DNA of 64,000 nt. Origin: Saururus chinensis (Eukaryota; Streptophyta; Magnoliopsida; Piperales; Saururaceae). Of the stretch, positions 11,867-24,470 are shown one piece after another (the first letter of the stretch is position 1; each line of letters starts with the position of its first letter). The stretch covers positions 57,059,152 through 57,123,151 of the forward strand of contig CP141140.1 of the NCBI GenBank assembly GCA_035235625.1, given 5' to 3'. The notes under the pieces were generated by a model. It did no database searches, had not been told where the DNA came from, and saw only the letters and a list, made by a program, of their open reading frames with translations. Position numbers and translations under genes: made by a program.

Positions 11867-12328
11867 GGGAGAGGGGAGCATTAGATTAGGGCTCTCCCCT
11901 AATCTTATTCCTTATATACTCCTCTATCTAGATAGGCTTAAGTCATTGGGCCTACATTTATACTCTACGCAGATTATCTAGAGGATCTAATACAACAAAT
12001 GTGGGCTCGGTTACACTAAACTCACAGAGGCTTGAGCCCCTGCACACGACCATGCTTGCGATAGGGTCAACCCCTCACTAACCACAGGTCCGACCATAGA
12101 CATATATTCTTGGATCAGGCCCCACAAGGTGAAAATGCACGCCCTAGTCACATGCCTAGTGTGTGTGTGTGTGTGTCAGATGTGGGTCCTATGAGAACAT
12201 GTGTAGATGGTTCTTGTGGGGTCAACGCGACCCCCCCACTATCCTAGGACCCCGTGACCTGTATCGGCTCACCCAAACCGTGAAAAAGGGTGCATTATGT
12301 AGGCCTGAGCCCATACCATGGTCCAACA
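11867..12328 (-). mobile_element. Main part of the copia 3' LTR (minus-strand element)
   Basis: Ends on the plus strand at CCAACA (12328), followed immediately by a purine-tract complement. On the minus strand it begins TGTTGGACCATGG and carries a TATATAAGG-like promoter box (about 11911-11920) followed by a CCCTAATC motif, as expected for U3/R. A related LTR lies in the opposite orientation at about 55058-55574. The outer 19 bp are displaced to 8619-8637 by the nested solo LTR. Confidence 0.75.
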
Positions 12329-12344
12329 TCCCCCACTTTGGGTG
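12329..12344 (-). other. Polypurine tract of the copia element
   Basis: Directly inside the LTR boundary the minus strand reads AAAGTGGGGGA next to TGTTGG, the classic plus-strand priming site of LTR retrotransposons. Its position and orientation confirm that the element's coding strand is the minus strand. Confidence 0.75.
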
Positions 12345-14990
12345 AAGGGCTCATACGGTCCAGCAACGAATTGCGCTAGTCCTGTCGAAGACTGATACTA
12401 TGAGTGTGTCGTATATATAGATCCATTGTTAAGGCCTTGGTGAATAGGTCTACCATCATCTCAATAGTATGAATATGACTCACAATCATTCTTCCTTAAT
12501 GCACTTCAATGTGCATACTTCTGACAGTCATCTCTACATTTTTAAGTGCCTACATTGTAGCCATATTATCACAATAAATCTGGACAAGAGCATCAATCCA
12601 GTTTTATAGTCCCAACCTAGCTAGAAATTCCTTTATCCAAACTACTTGTGAAGTTGTTATACTCCATGCATAAAACTTAACTTCCATCGTAGACTTAGAA
12701 ACACTTTTTTGTTTCTTATTTTCTCACAATATAGACTTGCCTCCAAACATGAACACAAATTCGGGAGTGGATTTCTTGTCATCTAGATCCCTTACATAGT
12801 CTGAATCACTATATCAAGAAAATGACATACTTTCTGCCTGATATGTGAGTTTTAATTTCTTAGACCCTGACAAGTATGGGAATACTCTTTTCACTGTAAT
12901 TGACATGTTTGCTTGGTAGCGGCTTAGCAGGCCTCCTACAAAACTGAAATCAGGTCTTGTACAAGTCATGACATATATCAAACTGCCAATAACTTGTTCA
13001 TATGACATTGATTCTATCTGGAGTCTATCTTTCTCAGTCTTAGGCACCATAATTTTAGACATTGTACCCTTGTGGTTTTCTAACCAATGACATTAAAACA
13101 TATAAGAATATTTCTATATATAATTCATGAGATATATTTAGTTTTCTAGTCTTTTTATCCTGATCAATTTTTATCCTAATGATGTAGGAAGCCTCACCCA
13201 TGTCTTTCATCTTAAACTGGTTTTTGAATAATTCTTTTAAACTGATAATCATACTTAAGTCATTCCCCCTAAAGAGTATGTCATCTACATAAAGTGACAA
13301 TATATACTTCTTTCCATCCCGAAAGGTATACACACAGTGATCATGTTCATTAACTACAAAATCACCTTATGAAAAGTGAAGTATCATTGCCTTCAAGATT
13401 ATTTGAGGTCATACAATGATTTTATTATCTTGCACACCTTATGTTCCTCTCCAAGAACTACAAAACCCTCAGGTTGTTCTATATAAATCTTCTCATTTAA
13501 ATATCCATTTAGGAAGGCAGTCTTTACATCCATTTAGTGCAACTCTCAATCAAAGTGAGCAACAATTGCTAAGAGACATCTGAGAGTCAAATTTTGATAC
13601 ATGTGAGTATATCTCTTTGAAGTCTATCTCATACACTTTGGTTAACTCTTTGGCCACTAAACTCACTTTCTAAGTATCTATTGACCCATCTGTCATAACC
13701 TTCTTTTTAAATATCTATTTACACCTAATGGGCTTTCGCCCTTCAAGTGGATCCACATTCTCCCATACTATTTTTTTGGATTGAATCCATTTCCTCTTGA
13801 ATAGCATTTTGTCATTCTTGAGCATTTGGAATACTAAAAGCTTGCAAAAGGGTATTAGGGGCATCTAGAATGAGTTCATCTAATGTGATGTTGTCTTCCC
13901 CTAGCATTGTATAGAAGTCTTTCAATCGGCTTGAAGGTCTTATCCCTCAATGTCATGGGTTCCTCGTTGTTTTTATTTTGGATGGTACTAAGACTAATAT
14001 TTTTACAATTTTGTATAAATCAACTTTTTTATTAGGTATTTTGGGATTTAATTCTTAAAAAAAGCGTTTGTAGACTCTATAACCTCTATATTCCCATCCA
14101 TATGGAGAACCACAAATTTGTACCCCTTATAGTGATTAAAGTAACCAATAAAGTTGCACTTTATGAAATTTTGATCTAGCTTAGACCTATGTTGGTCAGG
14201 TATTTTCTCATGTGCTATAGACCCTCACACTCTAAGATGTCCCAAGCTTGGGCATTGACTCATTCATAGCTCATAAGGTGTCTGTTTGACTACCTTTATG
14301 TGCACGATTGAGGATGCACACAACAATATCTAGAGCCTCACCCCAATAATTGGTTAGTGATTTAACATAGACCTAACCATGTCCATAAGTATTCTATTAC
14401 TCCTTTCTGCTACTCCATTTTGTTATGGAGTGTAGGGAAGTGTGAATTGGTGCATTATACCCTCATCGGTATAATAATATTTAAATTGGTCAAAGGTGTA
14501 CTCGCCACCATTATCATTCAAGACTTTGACCTTCCTCCCTACCTGGGTCTCAACCTCAGTTTTAAATTCTTTGAATTTATATAGGGAATCAAATTTTCTA
14601 GTTATAATATGTATGTACTTGTATCTTGAATAATCATCACTAAAAGTAATAAAATAGGCAATGCCTCTGTGGTTTTGAACATTCAACAGCTTATAAATGT
14701 ATGAGTGAACTATCCCTAACCGTTTATTTTCCTTTTGTCCCTTTGGAAAGGATTGCTTACTCATATTTCCCGATATGCAATCATCATACACACATAGGTA
14801 TTTGGATGTTTTGGGTAATAACCCCGCATTCGACATTTTGTGTAGCTTATCTACATTGACATGACACAAATGCATATGCTAAAGTAATGCATCATCCACA
14901 AACAAGGCAATATAATCAAAAGATGGTAAACCAAGAAAATCATCATTACAAGTTAAGGTAGGGAGGTTTGACCTCTAAACCAATGCTATG
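12345..14990 (-). pseudogene. Ty1/copia pol (integrase, RT, RNase H), decayed
   Basis: Minus-strand translation shows copia domains in order. A GAG-pre-integrase motif (HLCHVNVDKLHKMSNAGLL) and integrase core with DDYSRY and NDNGGEY lie at 14423-14875. RT shows DVKTAFLNG..EKIYIEQPEGF-type residues near 13450-13560 and YVDDILF near 13280-13300. A CTRPDFSFVGGLLSRYQ block lies at 12814-13062. RNase H follows with IYCDNMA and a terminal DLFTKAL motif near 12450-12600. Many stops and frame changes interrupt the frame, so it is non-functional. The gag/protease end and the 5' LTR are missing, apparently cut off by LTR-like sequence starting near 14990. The order integrase then RT is diagnostic of copia rather than gypsy. 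Confidence 0.9.
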
Positions 14991-15717
14991 CTATGGGATT
15001 TTAGTTATTTTGAAATATCTTGCTACTGTAAGCTTTATAACTCTATTTTCTAAAAAGAAATTTTGTCTATGAAATGGTTTATTTATGTCATGATATGTTT
15101 TTGGTGCTAACACTCTCTGGATGATTCCTTGGTAAATAAACAAGGAATTATGATGATATTTTAGATACCTGCCATATTAGGCTATGGAGCGCATAGGATG
15201 TAGAGTGTCATGTGAAGACTCATATCCTTTTCGCTTATGTGGCCCCATGAGTGCGAGAGTAAGTTGTTAGGTATCACAACTCTAAGATTTATTTTCTAAT
15301 GAAGAATTCTATGAAAAGATTTAGTTTGCTTGAGATTGATTTATTTTTTGTGAGATGATTTATTTTTTGAATGGCTCTATGCTAAGATTATGAGTATTTT
15401 ATAAAGACTCTTGAATAGCATGCTTATAAAATTTAGCACAACCTACTGAGTAAAAATATACTCACCCACCCTTATATTTTGTAGGATTTACAGCCAAGAT
15501 GGAGGTGAAGGAAGAAAACATTTCTGAGTGATTTATTTATATTCTATTGCAATAAAGCTCTGTAATTATTTATGTTGACTGATGTTTACAAGCAAGAGTT
15601 GCATAGAATTAAAACTTTGTATAATTATCAGCTCTATGAACAGTAATCCTAGGCACCTACTATTTTAAATTATGATGTGTTAATTTTATGTGTATAGATT
15701 TTATGGGTCGTCACAGT
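14991..15717 (+). mobile_element. LTR-like fragment (gypsy type), left end missing
   Basis: A transcript-like composition with an ACTCACCCACCC phrase and a finish at GGGTCGTCACA resembles the 3' portion of large gypsy LTRs. No matching TG start or target duplication was found, so this is a fragment or its start is degraded. No coding sequence. Confidence 0.35.
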
Positions 15718-15761
15718 TCGAGTAATTATTTTGAACTTTTATGGTTTTGTTGTATGAGGGA

Positions 15762-18700
15762 TGTCACAATCCACTCCTCCTAGGCCCTTTCACTTCCCCT
15801 TACTTTATGCATGCCACTTTCTTACCTCCCCCCCGCCTCTCACCTATTTAGTCTTCCCCTTCATTTCTATTGTTCAACACCCATTCATTAATGTTCATAT
15901 TATGGGTTCACGAGGACAACACTTGATCTCAGCAGGGGAGAACGTCATCTCAGCTTTTGCGATGTAGCCATCAAGTTTGGTTCATCCGGACCTGCAACAA
16001 CCCATCTTTGTTGGGAAACAAAGGGAGGTTGGTTACACTAATCCCCATCAATCATTTTGTCACGGTCATCACATGTCTACACTCAAACCTTGGGTGCAAC
16101 ACTCTTGACTTTATGAAGTATTTTATGTGTTAAAAATATTGAAATTAATTGAACTTAAAAACTTCTCAGGTCATGTCATTGATGTTCAAACCGATTTATT
16201 GGTGGGCGCATGAATAGTTATAAAATTTACCGTTGACAGACATCTACACATCGGTGGGCGCTTCAGTGATATCATAGATATACTATTGGTAAATAACAAC
16301 ACGTTGGTGATGACATCAGAAGTTTATCGGATTCATTGCCAAAACCATCGAGGTGTAGGTAGTTAAAATAGTTTTACTGATGGAATTAAAAATTGTTCAA
16401 AATAAACTTTTACACACATGTTTACGCACTAGGTTTGATTACTTTTCTCCCTTATTAATACCCTTTGATGCCCTACGACCTAAATCTATGTAGAAATTGA
16501 CTCTAATCATGGGAAGAGACCTAGGGCACGCCAAAGATAATTGAATAAGGGAGAAATGAACGAAATATTGGGGATCTATCACATTGCTCATAGAAAAAAA
16601 AAAGGTTGAAGTGCTAACTTTGAACTCATTATATCTTTAAACATGGAAAAGAAATGATCTAATGGATTATGGGCTACTCAAATCATCATGAACTTATAGT
16701 TCTATGTCGGATTGCTAACCTCAAAACCACATGCTTACTAGGCTGCTTGTTCTTAATGAGAAAACATGGTTTGGTGATTTGATGTGAAACATGTTTAAGA
16801 TGTTATGGTTTATTCCAAAGATTTTATCATGATTTAGAGTAGCAGTTATAGTTTAAATTAATTAATTTTTTTATGGTTTGGATGTTATGATTTTACAAAG
16901 GGGAATAATTTGACCACTAGTATGATCATTGTTTTTCTTCTATTCCAATAGTCATCATGAACATCGACACACTGGTGATGTTATCAATAATTGAGGAAGA
17001 CGAATAATACAACATTGACACACAGGGGTGTGTCAGTGTTAGACAGGGAATTGGCAGTGAGACCGATGTGTCGGTGATGACGACAACCAATCAAATTCTC
17101 ATAGTTTACTCACTATTGACAGGGATTTGACAAGTCAATGATAGTGTCGATAGCCATCAACACCTACACCAACAAGTCGATCGGTCTACTCATGGTTCAT
17201 CAGTTTATGATTGTCAAGTGAATTTTTTACCATTGCTTACATTACTCATGAGATATACAATAGTACGATTTACTTGCGTGATGGATATAGATAAATATTG
17301 AAATACATGATAGAAATACACATATGATTGTTGGGTAAGTAAACACCCTATGTTTGATCCTTGTAATGTGTAAATGCCCCTTGGTCATTGTGTTTGACAT
17401 TCAAGGACAAATGGGCCTAGTGTCTAGTTTGACTCTAAAGCAAATCCTTTTAGACACATGGAGGAGATTCAAGATGGAAGAAAGACTCATGGGTCTCCTA
17501 CTCCCCAAAGCTTGAGAGTATTGTTGGTAGAGCCTCTCTCTTGGCCCGGGAGTTAGTTTAAATAGGTTGTAACATCAACAAGTCCATGAGACCAACACAA
17601 CACAACGAATGAGGTCTGATGATCATGGACGTCAAGAATCTTGACCATTTGCGTCCATGAGTCCTTGTGGACCTTAGCTTCATAGAGTTGATGGAGCAAG
17701 CAATAGTCTTCAACAAGAGCTTGAAGTTGATAAGTGCAGTGGTATGCATTTCAGGGAATCATGGAGATCTTCTTGATGTTGCCAAGGAGTTTTAGTGTTC
17801 TTGTGTTTAGTCTTTAGTGTATAATGGTGGATTTTAAAATATAATTATGAATTATTAAACTCATTATTATAAGTTATGGTTTTTATTTAGCCATCCCACT
17901 TGGTATATTCATATACTCGTGTCACTGTCATACATGTGTCCAAGAGAAGTAAGCTACTAGGAGGAATTGGTGTGTCTGGTAAGGATGACTTTTCCTAACC
18001 ACATAGTATGTAGGATTTCTGTTATTTCCAAGTTGACACTTAGATTATTATAGATGAATTTAGGCACATGAGTACCAATTTCTTTTCGGTGGTGTGTATA
18101 ATGTACACCCTAAACATTAGGCAAGATGACATTGGCAAGATGGGCTCCTACAACCCACTCACTATCGACAAGGGTAATTTGACGTGTTGATGGTCATTGA
18201 AACCTCGGCTAACACATCAATGGGCTACCAATGATGTATCAGTTTTTCTTTTCAAAATATTTTTATCATTGCATATGTTAATTCTTAAGATTTACAATAG
18301 TATGATTTACCTTCTTGTTGAGTGATTCAATACATGATAGAATTACTTGTATGATATTGGTTTAAACCTAATATTTGATCATTGTATTGGATAAATGTCC
18401 CTAACCCCTGCAATTAACATTTAAGGGCATATGGCCGAATGTCGGATTGACTCTGAAAGAGAGCCTTTTTAGCCACGTATAGGAGACTCAAGATTGAGGG
18501 CTAACTCATGGAACTAGCTCCCCAAAAGTTAGGAATTCTGCTTGAGAATTGCTCATATGGCCTGGGAGTTAGGTTTGAACAAGTTATAGCATAAAAAGAT
18601 TAATAACCTAGTGTGCCGCAACAAAAGAGATCTCAATGAACATGGTAATCGAGACTCTTGAACACTTTGGTCCATGAGCCCTTCTTGGCCTTCACTTCAT

Positions 18701-19402
18701 AGCGTTGATGGAGTTGGGTGAGAATCTTCAGCAAAAGTCTAAAGCTGAGTAGTACGAATTCCATTCTAAGGAGGCATGGTTGGACTAGTAGAGGTAGCCT
18801 CCAAGTTGTAGTGACCTTGTGTATATAGTATACATTTCAGATAGGCATGGTTGAACTCTTAGGTGTTGCTACAGAGTCATAGTGACTTCATTCTTTGTTT
18901 TATTATGTGATGATAGAATGGTTATTTGATGTTTGATCTATTTATCTTATAAGTATTTGTATGTAGTTCTTATTTAGTCATCCCACTAAGTGTATACGTA
19001 TACTCAGCATCCTTGTGGTGTAGGTATTCACGAAAACTAAGATGCTAGAAAGATTTGGGGTGTGTGGTGAGGACGAATATTATGGACTAATTAGTAATGT
19101 AGGATTTTTTTTATTTAGCTAACTTTCAAACTCTTATGGATGACTGTAGACACATGACCGTCAATTTATTATCGTTGGTGTGTATAAGATGTTCCTAGAC
19201 ATGTACTGGGGTGAGGCCTATTTCCTTTATGCAATGATTTGATGATGGTTTATTATGCACTCTGATTGATAATTCATAGTTTTAAATGCAAGGAATTCAC
19301 CCCCAATATATTCTATTTGTAACATTTTGATTTATTGATATTATTACTCGCTTTTTCGCCGTGCGTTAAAAAAAATGAATTTGAAAATCTTTAGGTGTGA
19401 CA
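15762..19402 (+). mobile_element. Candidate large LTR, TGTCACA...TGTGACA, 3.6 kb
   Basis: The left edge TGTCACAATCC and right edge TTTAGGTGTGACA form a 7-bp inverted terminal match in TG...CA format, the style of plant gypsy LTRs. No pol sequence is inside. The flanking pentamers (AGGGA before, TGACT after) differ, so either a boundary is wrong or the target duplication has decayed or been lost through recombination. The interior contains a diverged tandem duplication of about 1.05 kb (separate entry). No host gene is recognisable. Confidence 0.45.
17100..19090. repeat. Diverged tandem duplication, unit about 1.03-1.09 kb
   Basis: Landmarks recur in the same order. A CATTGCWTA..TTTACAATAGTAYGATTTAC block lies near 17232 and 18258. 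A TCAAGATTGAG/TTCAAGATGG segment before the CCCCAAA motif lies near 17470-17510 and 18490-18530. A TTTAGYCATCCCACT block followed by an ATACTC motif lies near 17888 and 18974. Spacing changes slightly between landmarks, so small indels have accumulated since duplication. Confidence 0.6.
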
Positions 19403-20215
19403 TGACTACTATAAACAAAACTAATTAAGAAAAATTGAGTAAGATCTCAAAACTACATAAGGTCAATCTTCTACATCAGCAAGTCAATCATATGAAAGGC
19501 ATAATGTCATGCATCACATAAGACTACACACAATCAAAATGTCCCTTCTGCAATGATAAAATTGATAATAGAAGTAAAAACAACACACAAATATCAAAAA
19601 GAAGGAAAACTGAATAATGGAGGTGTGATTTCCCTCTTGCCAGGATATTTCTCCTTATATTTCACATTCCGTTGTACTAGTATTGCTTTTTTTTATTAGA
19701 ATATAAAATTAATATAAAAGATTTCTCCTTCTTAACAGTTCAAGCTTTTGGGAAACTTGGTTCTCTTACGTTGTATTGGAGCCCGATTATAGAAAGTTCT
19801 AATTTCAAATCTCGTTGGAGACATTTGTAGTTCAATTATGTTCTACATGCTGCACTTGATGAATCCTTGCATTTGATAAGGTGTTAGAATTTATAATTAA
19901 TATAAGAAAATTTTCTTTCCTAATAGATCAAGGTTTTGGAAATTTTGGTTATCTTATAATCTTCAGAGTTGCGAACTCCTAACATTATGAAAGATAAATC
20001 CATGAAGAAGACAACACTGATGTCAGTTGTGAACATGTATACTTTCGCTTTTCTGCTTTAGGAAAATAACATTTCCCTTCCACTGTCATGTTGTGCTAAC
20101 TGATAAGCGATGTGATAGTAGGAGCTGTTCCACACTCCAATAAAGAAAGACACTAAAGAAAGACTAAATGAGAGAATGACATCTCTCGAAGTCATCGGTC
20201 TTCCCCATGCTTTAT
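19403..20215. other. Non-coding stretch with two SINE/MITE-like repeats
   Basis: No gene is seen. Two copies of one motif set occur near 19700-19800 and 19885-19990: an AATTAATATAAAAGATTT-like phrase, then TTCTTAACAGTTCAAGCTTTTGG-type sequence and a TTGGTTMTCTTA word. A related unit on the opposite strand is at about 46855-47115, where GGTTCAAGTCTC resembles a Pol III box B. This suggests a dispersed short element, possibly a tRNA-derived SINE. Confidence 0.4.
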
Positions 20216-20430
20216 CCAGACAATCATAGTCCATAGATGATATATATATGGCCGTTGAGGAAGAATCTTATCCTCACTTCTCCCCTCCGCATATATATAT
20301 CCACCAAAAGCCAAAGGAGAAACTACTTTAGCTTGTCCAATGTTGTGAGCCACTTTATAACGTCACCAATAGCCAAAGGAGAGAGATTGTTTGCGGGTCT
20401 GTAAAAGAGTACATGTGTTTCATGGGACAT
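20216..20430 (+). promoter_or_regulatory. Upstream-region repeat, copy 1 of 3
   Basis: The segment with ACAATCAT, then CCAAAGGAGAA, CCACTTTATAACGTCACCAA and a TGTAAAAGAGTACATGTGTTTCA block recurs at 24250-24470 and 24650-24810. CACTTTATAACG sits where a TATA-like element could lie. The repeats look like copies of one gene's upstream region, with no coding sequence following here. The regulatory role is inference from the duplication pattern. Confidence 0.4.
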
Positions 20431-20514
20431 GCATGGCTGCAGTTACATTACAATGATCTCTTCCAATCTTTTATTTCAAATATATTTTTTGGAAAACACC
20501 TGCTCCAATACCTA

Positions 20515-20640
20515 CAGTTCTGACGTTTGTTCTCTCTTGACTGAGTTTGTTTGCGTTATCTTATGCTATTTGTGCAAATATTTCGAGAGCCAATTAACTT
20601 TCCTCCTAATTCAAGCCTTAATTTACACATTTGCTTCACG
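20515..20640. repeat. Short duplicated block, also at about 22525-22640
   Basis: Both copies contain TGTTC...CTGAGTTTGTTTGCG and then TTCCTCCTAATTCAAGCCTT followed by AATTTACACA. The open frame across this copy is not conserved in the other, so it is unlikely to be coding. Confidence 0.6.
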
Positions 20641-22270
20641 GGACTTTGCTACGTACTCTGTCTTAACACATGTCAGGCTTATATATCAAGCTAGGACCGT
20701 ATGTACTATGGTTATAGTATCTCGTCACAGAACTTGATTGACAAGATATGTCCTTTACATAAATATCATAGAAATGACATTGCCCACATATGAAACCCCA
20801 CATATACGGCAAGAAATATCTAAATTATCTAAATTAGCTCTAAAACTGTCTCTGGAGGAGGGAGGAAGAGGATGCGGGAGACAGAGGAGGACGAAAAAGA
20901 CAAAGAGGAAGAGGAATCAGAGAATGAAGATGAGATGGTGGATGAGGAAGCAGAGCATTGAAGCCCAGAGATGGAGATGGAGATAAAGCCCATGGCTAAG
21001 GGAAAAGTAGTGTGATCCACTCAGTTGGTGGAGTGAAAAGAAAGAAGATGGAGGAGTAATTAAGATTTTTTCTGTTACATGCGTGGAAGTTCACATTTGT
21101 ATAGAGTCATTCCTAGCTAAGAATACTCAAAAGTTAGTGACATTTATAGGAACAAGCAGTTTTACTCTTATTTTTATCATCTCTTCTATTTTTTTATAAA
21201 ATTCTTAAAGAATATAATATTTAAAGATATTAATATTACATTTACAATACTCATATAACATTTGGTGGCATATTTTTGTTGGACAATGGAAAAGTAGGCT
21301 ATGTAATGCCTACTTTCACTATCCAACAAAAACGCACCACCTCACAAATGTACAAATTTAATGTGACAATATCATTACCACACCTTAGAAAAACTTGTGG
21401 TGAATTGCTGCCATGGCCAAGGTTGTTGAAGCAAAGTTTAAAAGTTAAACTCGGCTTGGACTCAGATTGATTCATATTTGAACTCGAATTCAAAGTTGGT
21501 CAAGATAAACTCAAGCTAAGCTAAGCTCAAAATTAGAACTCGGCTCACGTTGGACTCCGCTCACGTTTGACTCAACTCAATTCCGCTTAAAGCTCAAGAA
21601 AAAGCTTGTGTGTATGTGTATATATATACACATTACATGTCACCGAAGCTTCTATCAAATATAGTATTTTTTCTGGTACAACTATCTCCTACTTATAATT
21701 AGAGGAAATGGATAATATGTCTTATAAAAACTAAAATAATTTTTTAGTTCATTTTGTTGTCTAATTTTAACACATCGGACTACTCATGTTTATGTATTAA
21801 CAATTTTTTACATGGATCAACAATTATAAAACTAAGAAATGTTCATAAGTTAAAATAATTCAACTCCACTTAAAACCTACTCGAACTCAAAATTAAAATT
21901 TTAAGCTCAAACCGAAATATCCAAAAAGTTCTAAGTAATTCGGCTCGTTAATAGGTGTTGATATCCCTGTATCAAAATGTGTCCAACGAAACCTACATTG
22001 AGTCTTTTCGTAAAAGATAAGTGAGTCTCACGTGAAGAGTCAGTTATTTCTATCCAATCAAAATGTGTCCAACGAAACCTACATTGAGTCTTTTTCGTAA
22101 AAAAAGTGAGTCTCAAGTCCAATCAATTTGTGTCCACAAATGTAGGAACCTGCATGGATTCCCATGAAATAACCGTCTTTGGACGTTGCTGCATGGAGTT
22201 AACACCCGAAATTGGACAGAACAAAACGACAGGACACCGTGCCTCTACCTGGAGCTCGGAAGCACTGATG
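20640..22270. repeat. Segmental duplication, partner of 58700-59890 plus 63423-64000
   Basis: Long collinear similarity with the window's right end: ATCCTTTACATAAATATCAT-like sequence, TGGCAAGAAATATCTAAATTA, a GGAGGAAGAGGA-rich stretch, TTCTTAGCTAAGAATACTC, ATTTTTGTTGGACAATGG, GTCCAACGAAACCTACA and TGGAGCTCGGAAGCACT all occur in the same order in both. This copy lacks the CACTA element and the long (TA)n tract of the other, so it preserves an earlier state. No convincing coding frame is shared. It may be the upstream region of a duplicated gene. Confidence 0.8.
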
Positions 22271-23500
22271 CACACTTAAAAAAGTATGACAAGTTCCCAT
22301 CTTTGATTCGACCTCTCCAAAGGCCTTTCTTCCTCCCAATAGGCCTGCCCCGAGACACCTTTCATCGAGCAAGATTCCACAATTGACAAACAAATTTCGT
22401 ATTTTTTTTCTCAAAATTTTGTTAATTTTTTCCTATTATGCTTGAATCAAAATTTCATAAAATCTACATTTTAATATTTATTTCCAAATTCTTACATTTG
22501 TGTCTCTTTCTTCTCCCATTACCTACTAACGTATGTTCACTCTTCACTGAGTTTGTTTGCGGTGCCGCTGTGTATGAATTCTTCTAGAGCTAATTTACTT
22601 CCTCCTAATTCAAGCCTTAATTTACACAAAGAAAAGGTTTTATTCACCGGGTTCTATGACTACTTCATGACCATGGTACAAAGAGGTATTAACATAGTAT
22701 ATAGAGGCTTAATACAGTACATAGTTATATTGTTACGATTTTAGGCCTATAAGTGAGCTATGGGCTTAATAACCTTTTTTTTGTAAATTTTAACTATTTT
22801 AAGCTTGATTTATTTGGTGAAGCTTTAAGATTTTTTATAGAGCCCAGAGAGACGAATATATCGAGTCAAAGAGTGCATTAATCAACACCAAGATCATAGG
22901 CTACATCTTCGAGAACCATATCATGGGTGGGACTTATTTTAAATTTATGATATATAATATCATTGTAATCTTATTTCAAAAGGCTCGTAGATACGAGTGC
23001 ATCGGTATTAAGAACAAACGATTCTGAGTTTAGGGTAGGGAGTTATCTTATTTTGAAATTCGAAAATCAAATATAAACAAAAAAAAATTACATTAGTAGC
23101 TAACACCAGCCACTGACACTAGCTAGCTTGGTTGGCGCTAATGGTAGTTAGCATGGCTATCATTGATGCTATGAAAGGCGAAGGGGCATGGCTGGCCTTG
23201 CCGCCAGCCATTTTTGGCATGGCTAGCATGAGTCAGCCATGCTTGCGTGCATATGCCAGGCCCTGCCACCCTATAAAAAGGCAGGTTCTCCTCTCATTTG
23301 ACACCCATTTTCACGCCCGCTTCTCCTTCTTTCTCTTTGCATTTTTACTCGTCTTCTCACCTTTTGTCCTCTATTTTAAAATTATTTCTAACTTGTTTCA
23401 GCTCATTTAAATGATGAACCTAACTAAAACGAGGTTGCTAAATGGTCAACTTTATGAAATAATATTTTTAGAGTGGGGAAGCATCCCAGGGCAAGGAGAG
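22271..23500. other. Non-coding stretch, no gene recognised
   Basis: Includes the second copy of the 20515-20640 block at about 22525-22640. At 23120-23260 there are several GGCATGGCTRGC/GCCAGCCATG inverted words, followed by CTATAAAAAGGCAGG (about 23271-23285), a good TATA-box match. The frame starting at 23132 has no recognisable protein features. This could be the promoter of an unannotated element, but nothing downstream supports a gene. Confidence 0.35.
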
Positions 23501-24250
23501 GCTCTGTTCATGGCATATAGGCCACAAAGAAAAAAACATCACGAAGTAATCTCATCTTCCTATGATTTATCATTCATCCACCTTCGTTTTGTACCTCCAT
23601 TTGATGGTGTCCCACTAAAATGGGCTTCTTATTAAAGACTTGAGAGTGCCACCTCTCATTCTATTATAGTATGAATTTTAAAAATAATTAATTAATTATG
23701 TTAAATAGAGCTTAATCTTATTCAATTCAACCCAATATGATTTAATTTAAAATCTAACCCAATGCAATCCAAGGTAAGTTTAGTTAGATAGAATATGTGA
23801 ACCTTATACAAAAGTTCACTTAGGCCTAGATGTTATCTCCCATCAAAGCCTAATTAAAATTTTTTATTAAATAAATTTATTGTTTTTTAATAAATATAAG
23901 TTTAGGATTACCAATAACGGACCAAACCGGACTATGACAATGCTAATGCTAATGAATACCCACTAATTAAATAGAAGGTGACATCTAATTTGTTGCTTCT
24001 GGTGACAACAAAAAAAAGAACCTGTGCATCAAACGGGAGTCCACATTACTAGTATGAAAGACCAAATCGATGTTACTTTCTCCCTCCCCAAAGGCCTTCC
24101 CTCTCCCAGTTGGTGGGAGGAATAGAATATATTCGTTGTCCTGGGCACCTCGCAAAAGTTAAAGCAAGATGCCCGCCTCCCTCCAAGGACCAAGATACAT
24201 ACTAAGTATAAGCTGACAGCCCAGAAGCTCCACCTCATGGATAGATCAGC
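23500..24250 (+). pseudogene. 5' relic of the WAK-like gene: upstream region plus first codons
   Basis: Collinear with 26040-27158 upstream of the intact receptor gene. Shared landmarks are GATGGTGTCCCAC, TACCACCTCTCATTCTATTA-like sequence, GCAATCCAAGGTAAGT, CTTTCTCCCTC, AAGCAAGATGCCCGCCTCCC and AGCTGACAGCCCAGAA. It ends with ATGGATAGATCAGC at 24237-24250, identical to the first codons of the gene at 27145, after which similarity stops. The intact promoter's TATAAAT is replaced here by a CGCAAAAGTT-type sequence. The relic is therefore a truncated duplicate with no coding body. Confidence 0.8.
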
Positions 24251-24470
24251 GGCCCCGCTTTTCAGACAATCATGTATATAAGTTAAGGTAGAATATTATC
24301 GTCATTTCTTTTCTTAATTATTTCCCCACCAGAAGCAAAGGAGAAGTACTAACTAACTTAGGCTAATTAATGTTCTCAGTGCCTTTATAACGTCGCCAAA
24401 TGACAAGGGAGAAAGTAGTGCTTGCAGGCGTGTAAAAGAATGCATGTGCTTCACATGAAATGTCTACTCT
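24251..24470 (+). promoter_or_regulatory. Upstream-region repeat, copy 2 of 3
   Basis: Shares AGACAATCATG, TTATTTCCCCACCAGAAGCA, AGGAGAAGTACTA, GCCTTTATAACG and TGTAAAAGAATGCATGTG with 20216-20430 and 24650-24810. It starts exactly where the 5' relic of the receptor gene stops, so the junction at 24250/24251 is a rearrangement breakpoint. Confidence 0.45.
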
